A DNA stretch of 38,637 nucleotides from Tritonibacter litoralis (GTDB lineage: Bacteria > Pseudomonadota > Alphaproteobacteria > Rhodobacterales > Rhodobacteraceae): the NCBI RefSeq assembly GCF_009496005.1, contig NZ_WIBF01000020.1, positions 1 through 38,637 of the forward strand, written 5' to 3'. Below, in pieces: positions 16,563-24,809 of this stretch. Positions within the stretch are counted from its first letter, which is position 1. Each line of letters opens with the position of its first letter. The notes beneath the pieces are model-generated. The model was not told where the DNA came from and ran no database searches. It was given only the letters and a program-made list of their open reading frames with translations. The position numbers were made by a program, and so were the translations under genes.

Positions 16563-17444
16563 ATGAAATATGACCAGCTACGTGCCTTCGAAGCCATTGT
16601 GCTGACAGGCACGTTCCGCCAAGCTGCAGAACGGCTCAACAAATCACAAAGTGCGGTTAGCCATTCTATTAGCCAACTCGAAGATGAGCTGGGCTTGATC
16701 TTGTTCTCGCGTGAAAACTACCGCCCTACATTGACCGCCGAGGGTGAAGTATTCTTCCGCGAAGCATCACGAGTCATTGGTCAAATGCAGGCGCTGCAGG
16801 CAACTGCGGCGCGATTACGGGCCCGAGAAGAAGCTGAGCTACGCATAGCCGTAACAGCAACATTGCCACTAGAGCATGTACTTCCGGCACTGGAACAAAT
16901 CGGCGCGGCTTACCCTGCCACGCACATCCGGCTCTCGACCGAGGTGATGGGTGGGCCAATCGCGCGACTTATGGAAGGAAATTCTGATTTAACAATTGCA
17001 ACTCTGGACGGCGTTCCGGTTGATCAGGTCGAGGCGGTTCGACTGGCCGAGGTCACGATCCGCCCTGTCGCATCGCCCTGTTTTGCACAAAAACTTGGCA
17101 CCGGTGTTCAACCGGTTTCGGCAATGCAGTCGATCCCGCAGATCGTTGTCGCCGGTACAGGTGGGCCCGATGCTGATCAAAGCCGTGATCTACTTCCTGG
17201 CGGGCGCAAGTGGACGGTGTCTGATTTCATGGCAAAACGGCAAGTGCTGCTTTCAGGTCAGGGATGGGGGGGTATGCCTGAGCATCTGGTGAGCGCAGAC
17301 ATTGAGTCAGGGGCGCTCGCAACACTTGATGTTGAGGGCTTCTCACCGCGTCGATCAGAGATCTACATGATGCGCCGCCGGGACGCTGCGCCAGGCCCAG
17401 TCGCTTCGGCACTTTGGGACAAATTGAGCACTGATTTAAGGTAA
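16563..17444 (+). CDS. LysR-family transcriptional regulator
   Basis: 293 aa. The N-terminal winged HTH (YDQLRAFEAIVLTGTFRQAA, then SQSAVSHSISQLE) is followed by a linker helix and a periplasmic-binding-like effector domain from about residue 90. ATG 16563 follows AGGAA by about 10 bases; an in-frame ATG at 16542 has no ribosome site. Divergent from the GST, NTF2-like, tautomerase, NMO operon, it is the likely activator of those genes in response to their substrate, plus autoregulation. Confidence 0.92.
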   Translation: MKYDQLRAFEAIVLTGTFRQAAERLNKSQSAVSHSISQLEDELGLILFSRENYRPTLTAEGEVFFREASRVIGQMQALQATAARLRAREEAELRIAVTATLPLEHVLPALEQIGAAYPATHIRLSTEVMGGPIARLMEGNSDLTIATLDGVPVDQVEAVRLAEVTIRPVASPCFAQKLGTGVQPVSAMQSIPQIVVAGTGGPDADQSRDLLPGGRKWTVSDFMAKRQVLLSGQGWGGMPEHLVSADIESGALATLDVEGFSPRRSEIYMMRRRDAAPGPVASALWDKLSTDLR

Positions 17445-17482
17445 CGCTTTGGTTTGGAATGAAAAAATGGCGCTATGCGCGA

Positions 17483-18451
17483 TTACTCTGCGACGCCAAA
17501 GCGCTGTCTGTACGTACCAACGGTCGTCCCAAGCTGTCTCTTGAAAGCGCGCTGCATGTTCTGAAAATCCGTAAAACCAGAAACTTCGATCGCTTTGCCG
17601 GTGCTGCCGCCGCTGCTTAGCACGTCTGATGCAATCTTGATGCGCAGACGCTCCAGAAACTTGTGAGGGGTGGTAGACATTTCCTTTTGAAATCGCCTGG
17701 ACAGGGTTCTGGGGGTTAGCCCTGCGTGTTCAGCCATCTGCTCTAACGTCCAATTAGCTCTGGGGTTTTGCAGCAGGGTTGTCACCAGGCCTTCCAGGGC
17801 TGTGTCGTTCGCCAATTGGGCAACAAGAAGGTCCGAAAACTGACTTTGCCCGCCGTCACGTTTAACATGCATGACCAGATGACGAGCCACAGCAAGAGCC
17901 GTTGCTCCGCCACAATCGCGTCGTACCAGTTCGAGTGCGAGGTCAATTCCGGCACTGACGCCAGCGGATGAACAATAACGCCCATCGATGCAAAACAAGC
18001 TATCCTCTTCCCAAGCTACCGCTGGAAATTGCGCCTTTGCTTGAGACTGCCTGCACCAATGCGTTGTCGCAACGCGCCCATCAAGCAGCCCGCAAGCAGC
18101 CACCAAAAGAGCGCCGGAACAAACGGCAATAAGACGTTCATTGGCCGTCTGCGCATGCCATTGCTCAATCGCATGCCCAATTTGTCTTGAAGCTAGCGCT
18201 GCATCCACCCCACGCCCGCCGGGAACCAGCAGGTCGTGTGAAGACGGTTTTGTCAGTACAGGCCCGTTGACCTGCAGGACCAAGCCACAGGTTGTCGTGA
18301 TTGGTGCGCCATCTCCCGATAGGAACGACAGCTTATAACGGGGGCCCGACACTTCGTTGGCGGTTGTGAAAACCTGTGCTGGGCCAGCCACTTCGAGGAT
18401 ATTCACACCATCATACAGCAGAAAGTCGATAGATATAGGGTGATTGTCCAT
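17483..18451 (-). CDS. GlxA-family (DJ-1/PfpI + AraC) transcriptional regulator
   Basis: 322 aa. Residues 1 to about 175 form a DJ-1/PfpI-like domain (LLYDGVNILEVAGPAQVF, then VCSGALLVAACGLLDG with the elbow cysteine). Residues about 220-320 are a double-HTH AraC domain (WTLEQMAEHAGLTPRTLSRR, then GFTDFQNMQRAFKRQLG). Such regulators sense small nitrogen metabolites or other ligands. ATG 18451 starts the conserved domain; the frame extends to 18547 but the extension covers the divergent promoter. It is transcribed away from a peroxiredoxin gene 86 bp off, its most likely target, and is convergent with the LysR gene. Confidence 0.92.
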   Translation of the reverse strand: MDNHPISIDFLLYDGVNILEVAGPAQVFTTANEVSGPRYKLSFLSGDGAPITTTCGLVLQVNGPVLTKPSSHDLLVPGGRGVDAALASRQIGHAIEQWHAQTANERLIAVCSGALLVAACGLLDGRVATTHWCRQSQAKAQFPAVAWEEDSLFCIDGRYCSSAGVSAGIDLALELVRRDCGGATALAVARHLVMHVKRDGGQSQFSDLLVAQLANDTALEGLVTTLLQNPRANWTLEQMAEHAGLTPRTLSRRFQKEMSTTPHKFLERLRIKIASDVLSSGGSTGKAIEVSGFTDFQNMQRAFKRQLGTTVGTYRQRFGVAE

Positions 18452-18537
18452 AAGTGATGATTGTATGTCCTTTTTGCCAAAGGGTCCATGACATAAAGTA
18501 TTTGCCAGTACAACAATCCAAAACATCGGAAAGACAA

Positions 18538-19062
18538 ATGCCCGCAAAGACCTTGCCCCAAGTTACTTTTCACACCCGTGTCCGAGTAGCAGCTGGAATA
18601 GAGGCTAACCCTTTTGCGTGGAAAGATCTGACAACCGACGACATTTTCGCTGGGCGAAGGATCATATTGGTCGCGGTACCTGGAGCATTCACGCCAGCTT
18701 GCTCAAACAGCCATCTACCAGGCTACGAACGTGACTTTGTGAAGTATCGCGAACTCGGAGTGGATGCCGTATACTGTACTGCAGTGAACGATGCCTTTGT
18801 CATGTTCCAGTGGGCCAAATCGCTGAAAGTGGATCAGGTTCAAATGCTCCCTGATGGCAATGCAGACTTCGCCGCAAAGATGGGTATGTGCGTAAGGCGG
18901 GACGCACAAGGCATGGGAGACCGCAGTTGGCGGTACTCCCTTTACGCCGACGACGGAAAGATCATGGCACTATTTAGCGAACCTGGTTTCAAGGACAACC
19001 CCGATGGTGTGCCAGTGAGCATTTCCAGCTCGGAGAACATGCTCCGTTTCTTGACCAACTGA
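18538..19062 (+). CDS. Prx5-type (1-Cys/atypical) peroxiredoxin
   Basis: 174 aa. Thiol peroxidase of the AhpC/TSA-Redoxin type that reduces peroxides with glutathione/glutaredoxin or thioredoxin. The peroxidatic cysteine is C55 in PGAFTPACSNSHLPGY, the classic Prx5 signature. A later Cys (near residue 121, in GMCVRR) is a possible second thiol. GGAAAG lies just before ATG 18538; the longer frame from 18454 overlaps the divergent regulator leader. It is probably controlled by the GlxA-family regulator at 17483. Confidence 0.92.
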   Translation: MPAKTLPQVTFHTRVRVAAGIEANPFAWKDLTTDDIFAGRRIILVAVPGAFTPACSNSHLPGYERDFVKYRELGVDAVYCTAVNDAFVMFQWAKSLKVDQVQMLPDGNADFAAKMGMCVRRDAQGMGDRSWRYSLYADDGKIMALFSEPGFKDNPDGVPVSISSSENMLRFLTN

Positions 19063-19121
19063 GACGTGGCCAAGCCTGTGCGGCAGGGTCCGTGAGAATT
19101 GCAGATCGGAACGGTTCTCAG

Positions 19122-19628
19122 TCATAGGAGGATCTTGCCTAAGGGCGAATGCAAGGGCACCTCTCCGATCAGGACGCCATCTTGATCGCAGTAAATATAC
19201 TGTCCCGGTCGAAAAAGCACGTTTCCAAACGAAACCGGGACATCGATGGCGCCGATCCCCGCCTTTGCGCTGCGAATAGGCGTGACACCCAATGCTTTGA
19301 TGCCAATATCGATACCGCGCAACTCGGCGCTATCACGAACAACGCCATTTATGACGATACCGGCCCAGTTGTTTTGCCTCAGGATTTCGGCATTCACGTC
19401 CCCCAACATTGCAGTCCGCGTGGAACCGCCCCCATCCAGCACGATCACAGCGCCATCCCCCGGCGTTCTGAGCAGTTGCTGCGCCAGTTTGGTGTCCTCC
19501 ATCGTCACGACTGTTCTAATCGGGCCTGAAAATGACAGGCGTCCTCCGAAATTCTGAAAGGGCAATGTGCAGACCGACAGTTGGTCGGTATGGGCATCGT
19601 GCAGGTCGGTAGTCAGTATGTCATTCAT
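19122..19628 (-). CDS. RraA-family protein (possible 4-hydroxy-4-methyl-2-oxoglutarate/CHA aldolase)
   Basis: 168 aa. The family fold shows GDGAVIVLDGGGSTRTAMLG, then GIVINGVVRDS, then FRPGQYIYCDQDGV. The Arg-Asp pair of VVRD is the metal- and substrate-binding pair of class II HMG/CHA aldolases, which release pyruvate; E. coli RraA itself is an RNase E inhibitor. Context with PrpF-like and CoA-transferase genes supports a metabolic aldolase or oxaloacetate-decarboxylase role over RNase control. The start overlaps the prpF-like stop by 8 bases. Last gene of a three-gene minus operon. Confidence 0.85.
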   Translation of the reverse strand: MNDILTTDLHDAHTDQLSVCTLPFQNFGGRLSFSGPIRTVVTMEDTKLAQQLLRTPGDGAVIVLDGGGSTRTAMLGDVNAEILRQNNWAGIVINGVVRDSAELRGIDIGIKALGVTPIRSAKAGIGAIDVPVSFGNVLFRPGQYIYCDQDGVLIGEVPLHSPLGKILL

Positions 19629-20763
19629 GATGAGAGTCCAATAGGTGTGCAGGAATGGGTACTTGCCCGATCATCAGACAACGCTGCGTCCTGTAGCAGG
19701 TTACAGAATGTATCTCGGGTGTGGCGCTTTTGGTGTTGAAGTCGACCGAGACGGGCAAAATGCCTGAAGGATGTCCAATCCTGACGTGTCGTGTATTCAC
19801 CAACGGCGCGACGGTACCTTGCATTACACAGGAGGTTGCCAAACACATACCGGCCGTCAATGTAACCGCGCGGTGCACGCGCCCCATGGAAGCCATCCGG
19901 ACCGAAACATCATAGTCGGCACGCCCGTGTGTTGTATGGTCGAGAGACTGGAATTCGGCTGCGGGTGCCACCATGGCGACCTTTGGGTTTGCTGCAGCGG
20001 TTTCCGCAGTGTTCGCCGCTAGGCCCATGGCCACGGCACCTACTTGCCGGATGGTCTCTAGCTTCTCCATCAAAACGGCATCAGCCTCGAGCGCATCGGG
20101 ATGTTCGTACCCCGTCATTCCAAGATCTGCCGCCCGGACAAAAACAACCGGGTTGGTGACATCCACCAAAGACGCTGGAAGTGTTTCGCCAGAGGGCAAC
20201 GCCAGATTGTTCATCTCTTGATGGGTCGGCAGCAAATGCCCCGTACGCGCGCCGGCTGGATTCAAAAAGGTCAAGGCCACCTCTGCGCCAGTTCCCGAAA
20301 CACCAGCAATCGCCGCGTTGCCACATTCGACCACCTGTCCGTTCGTCAGTTTGAAATTGGCGCGAAAAAGCTTGTCTGTGTTCGTGTTGCGAATGGTCAG
20401 GTTCGCGGGCCCGTCGGGCAGCCCAATAATTCCGGACGACACCGCGAAGGGGCCAATCGCCGAAGCGATGTTTCCGCACATTGCGCCATAGTCTGCCAAT
20501 GGTTGCTCCACCGCGATTTGCACGAAGGTGTAGTCCAGATCGACGCCTGGCAAGCTGGACTTGGCGACGACAGCGACTTTGGAAAGCGAGGATACTCCGC
20601 CCCCCATGCCGTCCAACTGGCGGCCAAAGGCATCGGGCGATCCCATGATGTGGCAAAAAATAGCGTCCCAGCGGGCTTGGTCTCTTGGCAGGTCATCGTG
20701 GTTAAATAAGACGGCTTTCGACGTGCCGCCACGATAGAACGATGCCGGTATAGATGTCCTCAT
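19621..20763 (-). CDS. PrpF-family protein (methylaconitate / 4-oxalomesaconate isomerase-like)
   Basis: 380 aa. The N-terminus IPASFYRGGTSKAVLF and the catalytic-cysteine segment DYGAMCGNIASAIG (C96) identify the PrpF / GalD group of cofactor-free isomerases with a diaminopimelate-epimerase fold. Known members move the double bond of 2-methylaconitate or tautomerise 4-oxalomesaconate. No acnD/prpC or gallate dioxygenase is nearby, so the true substrate may be a related tricarboxylate. ATG 20763 is one base from the stop of the CaiB-like gene. Confidence 0.9.
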   Translation of the reverse strand: MRTSIPASFYRGGTSKAVLFNHDDLPRDQARWDAIFCHIMGSPDAFGRQLDGMGGGVSSLSKVAVVAKSSLPGVDLDYTFVQIAVEQPLADYGAMCGNIASAIGPFAVSSGIIGLPDGPANLTIRNTNTDKLFRANFKLTNGQVVECGNAAIAGVSGTGAEVALTFLNPAGARTGHLLPTHQEMNNLALPSGETLPASLVDVTNPVVFVRAADLGMTGYEHPDALEADAVLMEKLETIRQVGAVAMGLAANTAETAAANPKVAMVAPAAEFQSLDHTTHGRADYDVSVRMASMGRVHRAVTLTAGMCLATSCVMQGTVAPLVNTRHVRIGHPSGILPVSVDFNTKSATPEIHSVTCYRTQRCLMIGQVPIPAHLLDSHHE

Positions 20764-20764
20764 A

Positions 20765-22132
20765 TCATTCCTCGACTTTAGGGCGCCAGGCGGGCACATC
20801 AGAGCGCAAGTGGTGGGCGGGCCTGTCCCAACCTGAATCAATTCCGGCGATCATGTAGGCCGGGCGCAACCGGCGAACAGGTCCCCAATCCGTCTGCTCA
20901 AGATCCTCCTGGTAGCGTCTATGCTGTGTGGCCTCGAATGGGGCGCATTGCGTCGCCCTGTCGCCACGGTGATCCAGAAGCAGCTTCGCCTGACGCGCCA
21001 GAGACAACCGTGCGGACAGGGTTTTGCCGTGTTCCCGCTGATAGCGCAGCGCATGCAAGGCTGTGGCGGCCATCAAATATCCGGTCGCGTGATCAAGCAC
21101 TTGGTAGGGCAAGGCCACAACACCGTTGTCGCGTACTTCTGCAAGGCCGGTGCTGCGCTGAACAAGGCTGTCGAAGCCACGACGATTGGTCCAGGGTCCG
21201 GTCCAGCCGTATGCGTTCAGACAAACCGTGATCAGACCCGGGTTCAGGGCGCGACAGGCGTCGACACCGAACCCCAGTTTTTCCAACGCATCCGCGCGAT
21301 AGCCGTGAACTAAGACATCAGCGGTTTGAATCAATCTGCGAAAAGTGGCGCGGTCTTGTTTGTCGCGCAAATCCAAACCCGCGCAGGTTTTACCAACCGT
21401 CATTTCGATGGCATTGCCGTCTTCGTTCCAATCTGGCGGGTCGATACGCAGGACATCCGCGCCCAGCGACGCCAGAAAACGTGTGGCGACGGGCCCCGCC
21501 AGAACACGTGTCGCGTCAAGCACCCGCAACCCTGACATTGGCCTTTGAGAAGACGTCAGATTCCACCGGCACGGGTGCGACGGCGCTTCATCCCAAGCAA
21601 CAATCGGCTCCAAACTCAGCGCCCGACCCTGTGGGTGCGTGTGCCACGCGCGGGTCAGTCGCAGTTGGGCGGCACAGCCGCCGGCCTCGACGATCGCGGC
21701 TTCAAGGCTTTCACTGTCCCAGCGTGTGATTTCACGTTCTACTTCATCAGGCGTCGTCGGCCTGCCAAGAACCGAGAGGGCGGCATCCCGGTGGTGTTCG
21801 GCATTTGTGTGAAGCCTGATCCAGCCATTTTCTGTCCTGTAGTCCCTTGAAAAGCGGTCCCACTGGGGCTGCATCGACCAATTCGCCGGTTGGACGCTGC
21901 CCTTGCACCAGTGATCAATTGCTGCCGCATCCACCGTGGCGTCTGGAATATGTCCCAGCTCCGATGCGCAGAGGCTCTGCAGCGCTGACACAGCTGCGGA
22001 TGCGGATGCGATGGCAAGTGTGCTGACGGGGATGTCAGAGGTATAGCCTCCAATCCCGATGATCCTGGGCGCAGGACGTGTCTGTCCTGTGCTGTCGAAC
22101 CTGCGTAAATCTGCTTCGATCGTGTTGAACAA
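20765..22132 (-). CDS. CaiB/BaiF-family CoA transferase with tandem CaiB-like halves
   Basis: 455 aa from a TTG start. Residues about 30-190 look like the C-terminal half of a family III CoA transferase (YRTENGWIRLH, then EVEREITRW). Residues 199-455 look like the N-terminal half (SGLRVLDATRVLAGP, then LASLGADVLRIDPP). The expected aspartyl nucleophile is D347 in YQVLDHATG. Permuted or duplicated CaiB proteins of this shape exist in proteobacteria; substrates are mostly unknown. TTG 22132 has a perfect AAGGAG 7 bases upstream, whereas the longer ATG frame runs into the divergent gene. First gene of the CaiB, PrpF, RraA operon. Confidence 0.85.
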   Translation of the reverse strand: MFNTIEADLRRFDSTGQTRPAPRIIGIGGYTSDIPVSTLAIASASAAVSALQSLCASELGHIPDATVDAAAIDHWCKGSVQPANWSMQPQWDRFSRDYRTENGWIRLHTNAEHHRDAALSVLGRPTTPDEVEREITRWDSESLEAAIVEAGGCAAQLRLTRAWHTHPQGRALSLEPIVAWDEAPSHPCRWNLTSSQRPMSGLRVLDATRVLAGPVATRFLASLGADVLRIDPPDWNEDGNAIEMTVGKTCAGLDLRDKQDRATFRRLIQTADVLVHGYRADALEKLGFGVDACRALNPGLITVCLNAYGWTGPWTNRRGFDSLVQRSTGLAEVRDNGVVALPYQVLDHATGYLMAATALHALRYQREHGKTLSARLSLARQAKLLLDHRGDRATQCAPFEATQHRRYQEDLEQTDWGPVRRLRPAYMIAGIDSGWDRPAHHLRSDVPAWRPKVEE

Positions 22133-22139
22133 ACAGTAT

Positions 22140-22145
22140 CTCCTT
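22140..22145 (-). promoter_or_regulatory. Shine-Dalgarno site that fixes a TTG start
   Basis: AAGGAG on the minus strand lies 7 bases upstream of TTG 22132. It is the only strong ribosome site in the leader of the CaiB-like gene and decides the start codon. Confidence 0.75.
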
Positions 22146-22205
22146 AATGCTGTCTGTGCATAGTGCAATCTTGAATTCGGAAAAATCTTGATCAATACAA
22201 TCAAT

Positions 22206-23333
22206 ATGAAAAAACAGCCAAAGCCTTCTCTCAAACCATCGGAGCTGGTCTCTGCCAAAGAGGCCTGTGCCACAGCCGGGATATCTGCCGCGACGCTCTA
22301 TGCATATGTAAGCCGGGGGCTGGTTCGCACCTATCCGGACCCGGACGATGCCCGGCGCAGCCGCTATGACGCGCACGACGTTGACGCACTTGTCGCACGC
22401 AAGAAGCGGCCTCGAACACGGTCAGAGATCGCGCGCTCAACGATAGAGTGGGGCGAGCCCATCTTGCGATCTGCGGTGTCGCAAATCCGCGACGGGAGGC
22501 TGTATTATCGCAAACGGGATGCAACAACGCTTGCGGGGACGGAAAGCTTTGAAACCGTCACGTCGTTGTTGACCGGTACGGGTCTGGATTTCGACCGGAG
22601 CAGCGCGCATCCGACCCATACGCCCAGTAGCCACCCCCTGGACACGATCATGATGGCTCTGGTAAAAGAGGCTGCTAAAACGTCGGGACGGGATGGTCCG
22701 CGCCGCGGCGCAAGGCTTATCAATCAGGTCATCGCTGCGGGTTCAGGCGTTGCCGCACGTAAGGATGAGCCTGTTCACACGCAGGTCGCGCGCGGCCTTG
22801 GGGCCAAACCTTCCGAACAGGATATCATTCGCAGAGCCTTGATTCTGTGTGCCGACCACGAGTTAAATCCGTCGTGCTACGCCGCTCGTGTCGCGGCATC
22901 GACCGGCGCCAATCTGGCCGCGTCACTTCTGGCCGGAATCGCAGCATTCTCCGGGCCGCGGCATGGGCGTATGCCAGACCTGTGTGCCGCGTGGCTCGAC
23001 AGCCCGGATGAACCCAGGCTGAAAACGCCTGAACAATCCGTGCCGCCGGGTTTTGAGCACCGGCTTTACCCACAGGGCGATATCCGTGCCTTGGACCTGC
23101 TGAAAGAATGCCCGGCCCCTGAGGACTGGCAAAAGAAAGCAGACATGGTCCTGCAGCAGACAGGCGCGCACCCCAATGTCACCTTCGCTTTGGCTTGTAT
23201 GGAGCGGAGACTGAATCTATCAAAGGGCGCGTCCTGCGCCCTGTTTGCAATTGGGCGGTCTGTCGGATGGGTGGCGCATGTTCTGGAACAGCGAAAAGTC
23301 GGCCCAAAAATCAGACCTCGCGCATTCATCTGA
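22206..23333 (+). CDS. HTH-fused citrate-synthase-like protein with altered active site
   Basis: 375 aa. Residues 12-70 form a MerR/excisionase-like helix-turn-helix (LVSAKEACATAGISAATLYAY, then SRYDAHDVDALVARK). The remainder is a citrate synthase fold. H218 (ADHELNPS), H253 (GPRHG) and H285 (GFEHRLY) match E. coli GltA H229, H264 and H305. The residue matching catalytic D362 is T326 (HPNVTF instead of PNVD). The C-terminal FAIGRSVGWVAH is intact. ATG 22206 is preferred to TTG 22188; the ribosome site is weak. Divergent from the CaiB, PrpF, RraA operon with 73 bp between. It may be an altered Claisen enzyme, a lyase/hydrolase, or a ligand-sensing regulator. Confidence 0.85.
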   Translation: MKKQPKPSLKPSELVSAKEACATAGISAATLYAYVSRGLVRTYPDPDDARRSRYDAHDVDALVARKKRPRTRSEIARSTIEWGEPILRSAVSQIRDGRLYYRKRDATTLAGTESFETVTSLLTGTGLDFDRSSAHPTHTPSSHPLDTIMMALVKEAAKTSGRDGPRRGARLINQVIAAGSGVAARKDEPVHTQVARGLGAKPSEQDIIRRALILCADHELNPSCYAARVAASTGANLAASLLAGIAAFSGPRHGRMPDLCAAWLDSPDEPRLKTPEQSVPPGFEHRLYPQGDIRALDLLKECPAPEDWQKKADMVLQQTGAHPNVTFALACMERRLNLSKGASCALFAIGRSVGWVAHVLEQRKVGPKIRPRAFI

Positions 23334-23370
23334 ATGGATAACAACCAAAAGTCTATAGCAACTAAAGTTC

Positions 23371-23550
23371 TCAAGATGTCTGATCCGCCCATTCCTGGCT
23401 CGTTTTGGAAAGAGCATTCACGATCTTGACCAGCTTTCTGGCAATGACTGCGATATCAACTTTGTGCGGTTCGCCTGCTTCGCGACGCCAATATGCGAAT
23501 GTCCTCAGAGCAGGATTGTGTTGGCTGGCGACGAGAGCTGCTTTGGGCCG
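23371..23550 (-). pseudogene. IS110-family transposase, C-terminal remnant
   Basis: Minus-strand frame ending at TGA 23371-23373. It reads ALVASQHNPALRTF and then VDIAVIARKLVKIVNAL, the standard C-terminal helix region of IS110 transposases. Nothing upstream continues the protein, so only about 60 codons remain. It is a different subgroup from the intact copy at 6916. It marks an old insertion between the citrate-synthase-like gene and the hydrolase region. Confidence 0.7.
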
Positions 23551-23570
23551 ATCACGTCATGGTCAGCCCA

Positions 23571-23975
23571 TCACCCACCCAACAGCTCCTCAATGAAATC
23601 CTCTTTGCCGTAGAGCGTCGCCTCACATTCCTGCGGCACCGCCGCTTCCCATTCGAGCGTTTCTGGTTCAGGTTGTCCGTGCTCAGCCTCCAACGCAATC
23701 ACACTAATCGTACGCGCTTCGCGGCGTTGCGAACGTGGACTTTCACTGAATTGTTCCGTTCCCTTGACTTGGTGTTTTGCCGGAAAGGAGATGACCCAGC
23801 CCCTTGGCCTTTGAACGAAAGGTTGCATAGTGAGCCCAAGGATCGAAACGTAATCGCCAATAGTCCAGTGATCGCCCCGCGTGCTTTCTAACCCGGGCAC
23901 GCACTTAGCTTTTCCTGCGTTGATCCTGAGGTTCAAAACGTCCGAGCCGCTTGGCTCGGGCGTTTCGCCCATCAT
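23571..23975 (-). CDS. Hypothetical protein
   Basis: 134 aa frame from the first of two ATGs; an internal ATG at 23828 would give 85 aa. No family was recognised. The C-terminal half is acidic (EHGQPEPETLEWEA, then KEDFIEELLGG) and looks like a real protein, while the N-terminal third covers a hairpin at 23942. No clear ribosome site precedes either start. It lies next to an IS110 remnant, so it could be a passenger gene, a truncated gene, or chance. Confidence 0.35.
   Translation of the reverse strand: MMGETPEPSGSDVLNLRINAGKAKCVPGLESTRGDHWTIGDYVSILGLTMQPFVQRPRGWVISFPAKHQVKGTEQFSESPRSQRREARTISVIALEAEHGQPEPETLEWEAAVPQECEATLYGKEDFIEELLGG
23942..23959. terminator. Hairpin, possible terminator
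   Basis: CCGAGCC / GGCTCGG, a perfect 7-bp stem with a 4-base loop. An overlapping alternative GGGCG / CGCCC (23958-23970) could compete. It lies 55 bp upstream of the lipoprotein gene at 24015. Confidence 0.4.
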
Positions 23976-24014
23976 CTACGTGTATGAGTGCGGTGCAAAC
24001 CGGAGGAAACATAG

Positions 24015-24809
24015 ATGAAAACTCACCTGGCGATAGCTGCGATTGTTTTTGGCCTGGCAGGCTGTGATGGCGCGGGTGGTTCCGATCCCGGAGCATCAAG
24101 CGGGCCCACAGTCGTTTTCGAAGCAGGCCTCGGCGATGGTTCTGAAAGCTGGGCTGCTCTGCGTGCGCAACTGCCAGAAAACATCTCCCACTTTGCATGG
24201 AGTCGCGCAGGATATGGCGGTCTAGGATTGGCAGATTTGCGGGTTTGGCCTGGCGATCTCGACGGACGTCGAACTGGCCGTGAAGTCGCAGAACAACTTG
24301 ATGCAACTTTGCGCGGCAAAGGTCTGAGACCTCCCTATATCCTTGTTGGCCATTCGGTTGGCGGCACATATACGCTCGCGTATGCGAAGGCCTTTCCCGA
24401 GAAGGTCGCGGGGCTTGTGCTTGTTGATGCGCGTTTACCAGACTTCACTGCGCGCTGCCAAGCTTTGGCATTGAAGGGTTGCAAACCTCCAGTCGCTCTT
24501 ATGGCCTTGATGGGGCGCGCCGAAATTCTAGAGTTGAGGGGAATGCCCAAGACAGAAGCCACTCTACGCGATCTGTCTTTTTTGGAGCGCATCCCCGTCA
24601 CCGTCATGTCTGCGGGACGCGGCGGCTTTGGTGTTAGCGACGCTTTCCAGCGGGCTTGGATCAACTATGCAGAAGAGTTTGCTGATCGGCTCCCGCGGGG
24701 CACTCACATACATGTCCCGGAAAGCGGTCATTATATCCATCAAAGGCAGCCTGATCGGGTTATCAAAGAGATCTTATCACTTTTCCCATCGCAGTTGCCC
24801 CAAGGATGA
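24015..24809 (+). CDS. Alpha/beta hydrolase lipoprotein
   Basis: 264 aa. The signal peptide ends with lipobox LAGC (Cys17), so the enzyme is predicted to be lipid-anchored in the envelope. The hydrolase core has GLGDGSESW near the oxyanion hole, the nucleophile elbow GHSVGG and a late His in PESGHYIH. Ester or lactone hydrolysis is likely; no substrate can be named. GGAGG lies 10 bases before ATG. A second lipoprotein hydrolase of the same fold lies at 26588. Confidence 0.85.
   Translation: MKTHLAIAAIVFGLAGCDGAGGSDPGASSGPTVVFEAGLGDGSESWAALRAQLPENISHFAWSRAGYGGLGLADLRVWPGDLDGRRTGREVAEQLDATLRGKGLRPPYILVGHSVGGTYTLAYAKAFPEKVAGLVLVDARLPDFTARCQALALKGCKPPVALMALMGRAEILELRGMPKTEATLRDLSFLERIPVTVMSAGRGGFGVSDAFQRAWINYAEEFADRLPRGTHIHVPESGHYIHQRQPDRVIKEILSLFPSQLPQG

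Noticed and set aside
17445-17503. CGCTTTGG / CCAAAGCG inverted repeat between the LysR and GlxA-type genes as a shared terminator
   Set aside because: The loop is over 40 bases and one arm lies inside the GlxA-type coding region, so it is weak as a terminator.
20101-20709. 202-codon plus-strand frame within the PrpF-like gene
   Set aside because: Shadow frame; the opposite strand has the catalytic Cys motif and conserved N-terminus.
22206-23333. Calling this gene a housekeeping citrate synthase (gltA)
   Set aside because: It has an extra HTH domain, lacks the catalytic Asp and sits with CoA-transferase and isomerase genes.
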